From positions 1-5,728 of the forward strand of contig DAOVCF010000132.1 of the NCBI GenBank assembly GCA_030670165.1: a DNA stretch of 5,728 bases. Direction: 5' to 3'. The notes under the pieces are model-generated. The model ran no database searches. It saw nothing but the letters and a program-made list of their open reading frames with translations, and was not told where the DNA came from. The translations under genes and the position numbers were made by a program. This document shows, piece by piece, positions 4,171 through 5,728 of this stretch (position 1 is its first letter; every line of letters starts with the position of its first letter). The stretch comes from Candidatus Stahliibacteriota bacterium. GTDB lineage: Bacteria > Hydrothermota > Tepidihabitantia > B3-TA06.

Positions 4171-5728
4171 ATGAATCAGACGTGGAAAGGAAAAGTAAAG
4201 GGTTGGGGAATAGCCCTATTCTTGGCTGTTATCAACACTGCCGCAGGACGCTCGATTTCCCCTGCTTCACCAACTGTTAATGTTAAGGACATGCTTAAAA
4301 CGATAAATATGTTGTCTAAGTTGGTAATAGGAGATAGCGGCCTTGTAAGCAGTATGCCCATAAGTCCTTACGACAGTCTACCCCTATGGTTTCGACTCTC
4401 CGACAGCCTCGGTCAGCCTGTGGAAGGGTTAGCATGCACCCTAAGCGTAGGGCGAAAGAAGCTTGTAAGGTTCTCTGACGATTTTGGTGAGGTGCTTTTC
4501 TGGGTTCCACCGCCTAAGTTTTTTTCACGGGTTTTGCTTACGGCGCATCCTGATCGTACAGTTGAACTTAAGACTAAACTCACCGCATCGTCCTCTACAA
4601 GCCCGGGCGAGGGCTTTGGGACCGGTGAAGGCATGCTTGAGCTGAAGGATGATGGAATCAAGGTTCTTTACACTAATGAATACGAAACGAAAGGCCGCGA
4701 GATGATGGCCGCCCTCAAGCAAGAAAAACAAATCATTTGCGACTTGACTGGAATGCAATTGAACCTTTTAAAGGTAATTATAACCACCAATAACTACAGG
4801 TGGTGCCTTGGAGGTTGGGCAGTTTCTCCGGCTAGCAGGGCAGAATTCGACATCTTTAAATTCACTACACTTCCACATGAGTGGGTAGAAAGCTCTCTCA
4901 GTAACTACTACGGGGTTTATACTGACCCCAGAACACGATGGATTGGAGATGGGTTGGCCAACTATATTGCGTTTGAGATTAGCAAACGGCTTTTCCCCGA
5001 GATGACTAGGTTTTCTCGTGTTGAATATAAGGATTCCGGTGAGGTTTACGACCTTCGAACCTGGAGCCAAGGAGAGATTGAAAAATTCCTAGGGGGTGGA
5101 TCGGTGGGCTATAAAGGTTATAACCTTGCACCCTACTTCTGGGCAAAGGTGATTGATAAATCCGAAGATTCTTTGATTATCGCTAAGTTCCTTGAGGAGT
5201 TCCGGCAAGCCGAAGACAAAAGCTCCCAGAACGCCATAGCAATACTCGAACGCCTTAGCGGACTGGACATAGATAAGGAACTGGTTATTACAGGCAAGGA
5301 GTATATCGAGAACGTCAATCGCTACTGGCCGGTTGTGATCCCAAGGGCTGAAATGAGTTATATACACGGAGGAACATTCTTTATGGGAGATAGTTCTAAA
5401 AGATCAACTTCGCCTGTCCGGAATGTTCAGCTTGAAAGCTTCTTCCTCGATCGCTACGAGGTAACCAATAAGCAGTTCTGCGGGTTCCTTAATGCAATGG
5501 GGAATCAGAAGGAGGGCGGTTCCTACTGGCTGGACGAATGGAACTACCCGGAAATCTTACATGAGGATACGGGATACATAGTCAGACATGGGTATGAGAA
5601 CTACCCTGTCCGCCATGTAAGCTGGTACGGAGCCGCGGCTTACGCCAAATGGGCGGGCAAGCGGCTGCCGACTGAGGCGGAGTGGGAGTTTGCCGCGTCA
5701 AATAAAGGGACTACGCTTTACCCCTGGG
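4171..5728 (+). CDS. Exported fusion: beta-sandwich-like region, degenerate peptidase-MA/gluzincin-like domain and FGE/SUMF1-type domain (3' end outside the window)
   Basis: The frame stays open from ATG 4171 to the window edge (519 complete codons). AAGGAG at 4159-4164, 6 nt upstream, supports the start. Residues 1-25 form a Sec signal peptide (K-rich start, hydrophobic core 12-25). About 70-138 is strand-rich with DSLGQPVEG, like an Ig-like or carboxypeptidase-regulatory-like fold, followed by a Ser/Gly linker (140-154). About 156-380 resembles peptidase-MA (gluzincin) domains, but the zinc motif reads H236-E-W-V-E240 instead of HExxH, and the third-ligand motif reads W257-I-G-D-G-L-A-N-Y instead of W-x-x-E-G-L-A. 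The 24-residue distance from H236 to D260 is close to gluzincin spacing. From about 391 a formylglycine-generating-enzyme/SUMF1-type domain starts: Y-I-H-G-G-T-F-F-M-G-D (397-407), FFLDRYEVTN (424-433), YPVRHVSWYGAAAYAKWAGK, then RLPTEAEWEFAA (498-509) and YPW. Its catalytic cysteine region lies beyond the window, so enzyme versus binding domain cannot be decided. The protein probably acts in the periplasm or at the cell surface. Confidence 0.93.
   Translation, partial: MNQTWKGKVKGWGIALFLAVINTAAGRSISPASPTVNVKDMLKTINMLSKLVIGDSGLVSSMPISPYDSLPLWFRLSDSLGQPVEGLACTLSVGRKKLVRFSDDFGEVLFWVPPPKFFSRVLLTAHPDRTVELKTKLTASSSTSPGEGFGTGEGMLELKDDGIKVLYTNEYETKGREMMAALKQEKQIICDLTGMQLNLLKVIITTNNYRWCLGGWAVSPASRAEFDIFKFTTLPHEWVESSLSNYYGVYTDPRTRWIGDGLANYIAFEISKRLFPEMTRFSRVEYKDSGEVYDLRTWSQGEIEKFLGGGSVGYKGYNLAPYFWAKVIDKSEDSLIIAKFLEEFRQAEDKSSQNAIAILERLSGLDIDKELVITGKEYIENVNRYWPVVIPRAEMSYIHGGTFFMGDSSKRSTSPVRNVQLESFFLDRYEVTNKQFCGFLNAMGNQKEGGSYWLDEWNYPEILHEDTGYIVRHGYENYPVRHVSWYGAAAYAKWAGKRLPTEAEWEFAASNKGTTLYPW

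Noticed and set aside
4176..5367. Several 60-100 residue frames on the minus strand opposite the fusion gene
   Set aside because: All lie inside a plus-strand frame with strong domain matches, lack good ribosome binding sites and have no recognisable motifs.

Overview
The window looks like a chromosomal stretch from a Gram-negative-type (diderm) bacterium of roughly 50% GC. It encodes a beta-barrel-like outer-membrane protein, a lipoprotein with a clear lipobox, and two proteins with Sec-type signal peptides. A free-standing Roadblock/LC7 protein, a DUF1858 protein and secreted fusion proteins would suit an uncultivated FCB-type lineage (WOR-3/Stahlbacteria-like genomes come to mind). That placement is an impression from gene content and is not proven by the sequence.

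Left block (1-2717, + strand): the C-terminal half of rsmA (16S rRNA dimethyladenosine transferase), an unrecognised 595-residue outer-membrane-barrel candidate, and a 207-residue NTF2-like lipoprotein. The three reading frames overlap by 35 and 47 nt. This implies one translationally coupled transcript whose promoter lies upstream of the window.

Middle block (2718-3406): a Roadblock/LC7 gene on the - strand, convergent with the lipoprotein gene across a 9-nt gap. It has its own good sigma70-type promoter and is divergent from a 70-residue DUF1858 gene (CxxC redox-type domain) on the + strand.

Right block (3407-5728, + strand): a promoter with two perfect consensus hexamers (TTGACA-N16-TATAAT) drives a roughly 75-nt leader that carries an anti-Shine-Dalgarno segment able to cover the ribosome binding site. 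Then come an orphan 178-residue secreted protein, a perfect 16-bp intercistronic hairpin, and a secreted multidomain protein that runs off the window. The last protein joins a beta-sandwich-like region, a peptidase-MA/gluzincin-like domain whose zinc-ligand motif is altered (HEWVE...GDGLA in place of HExxH...EGLA), and a formylglycine-generating-enzyme/SUMF1-type domain. The 3407-5728 block is the most unusual part of the window: a strongly promoted, possibly post-transcriptionally controlled pair of exported proteins with no assigned role.

No tRNA, rRNA, CRISPR array, insertion sequence or attachment site was seen, and no gene-free stretch exceeds 143 nt.
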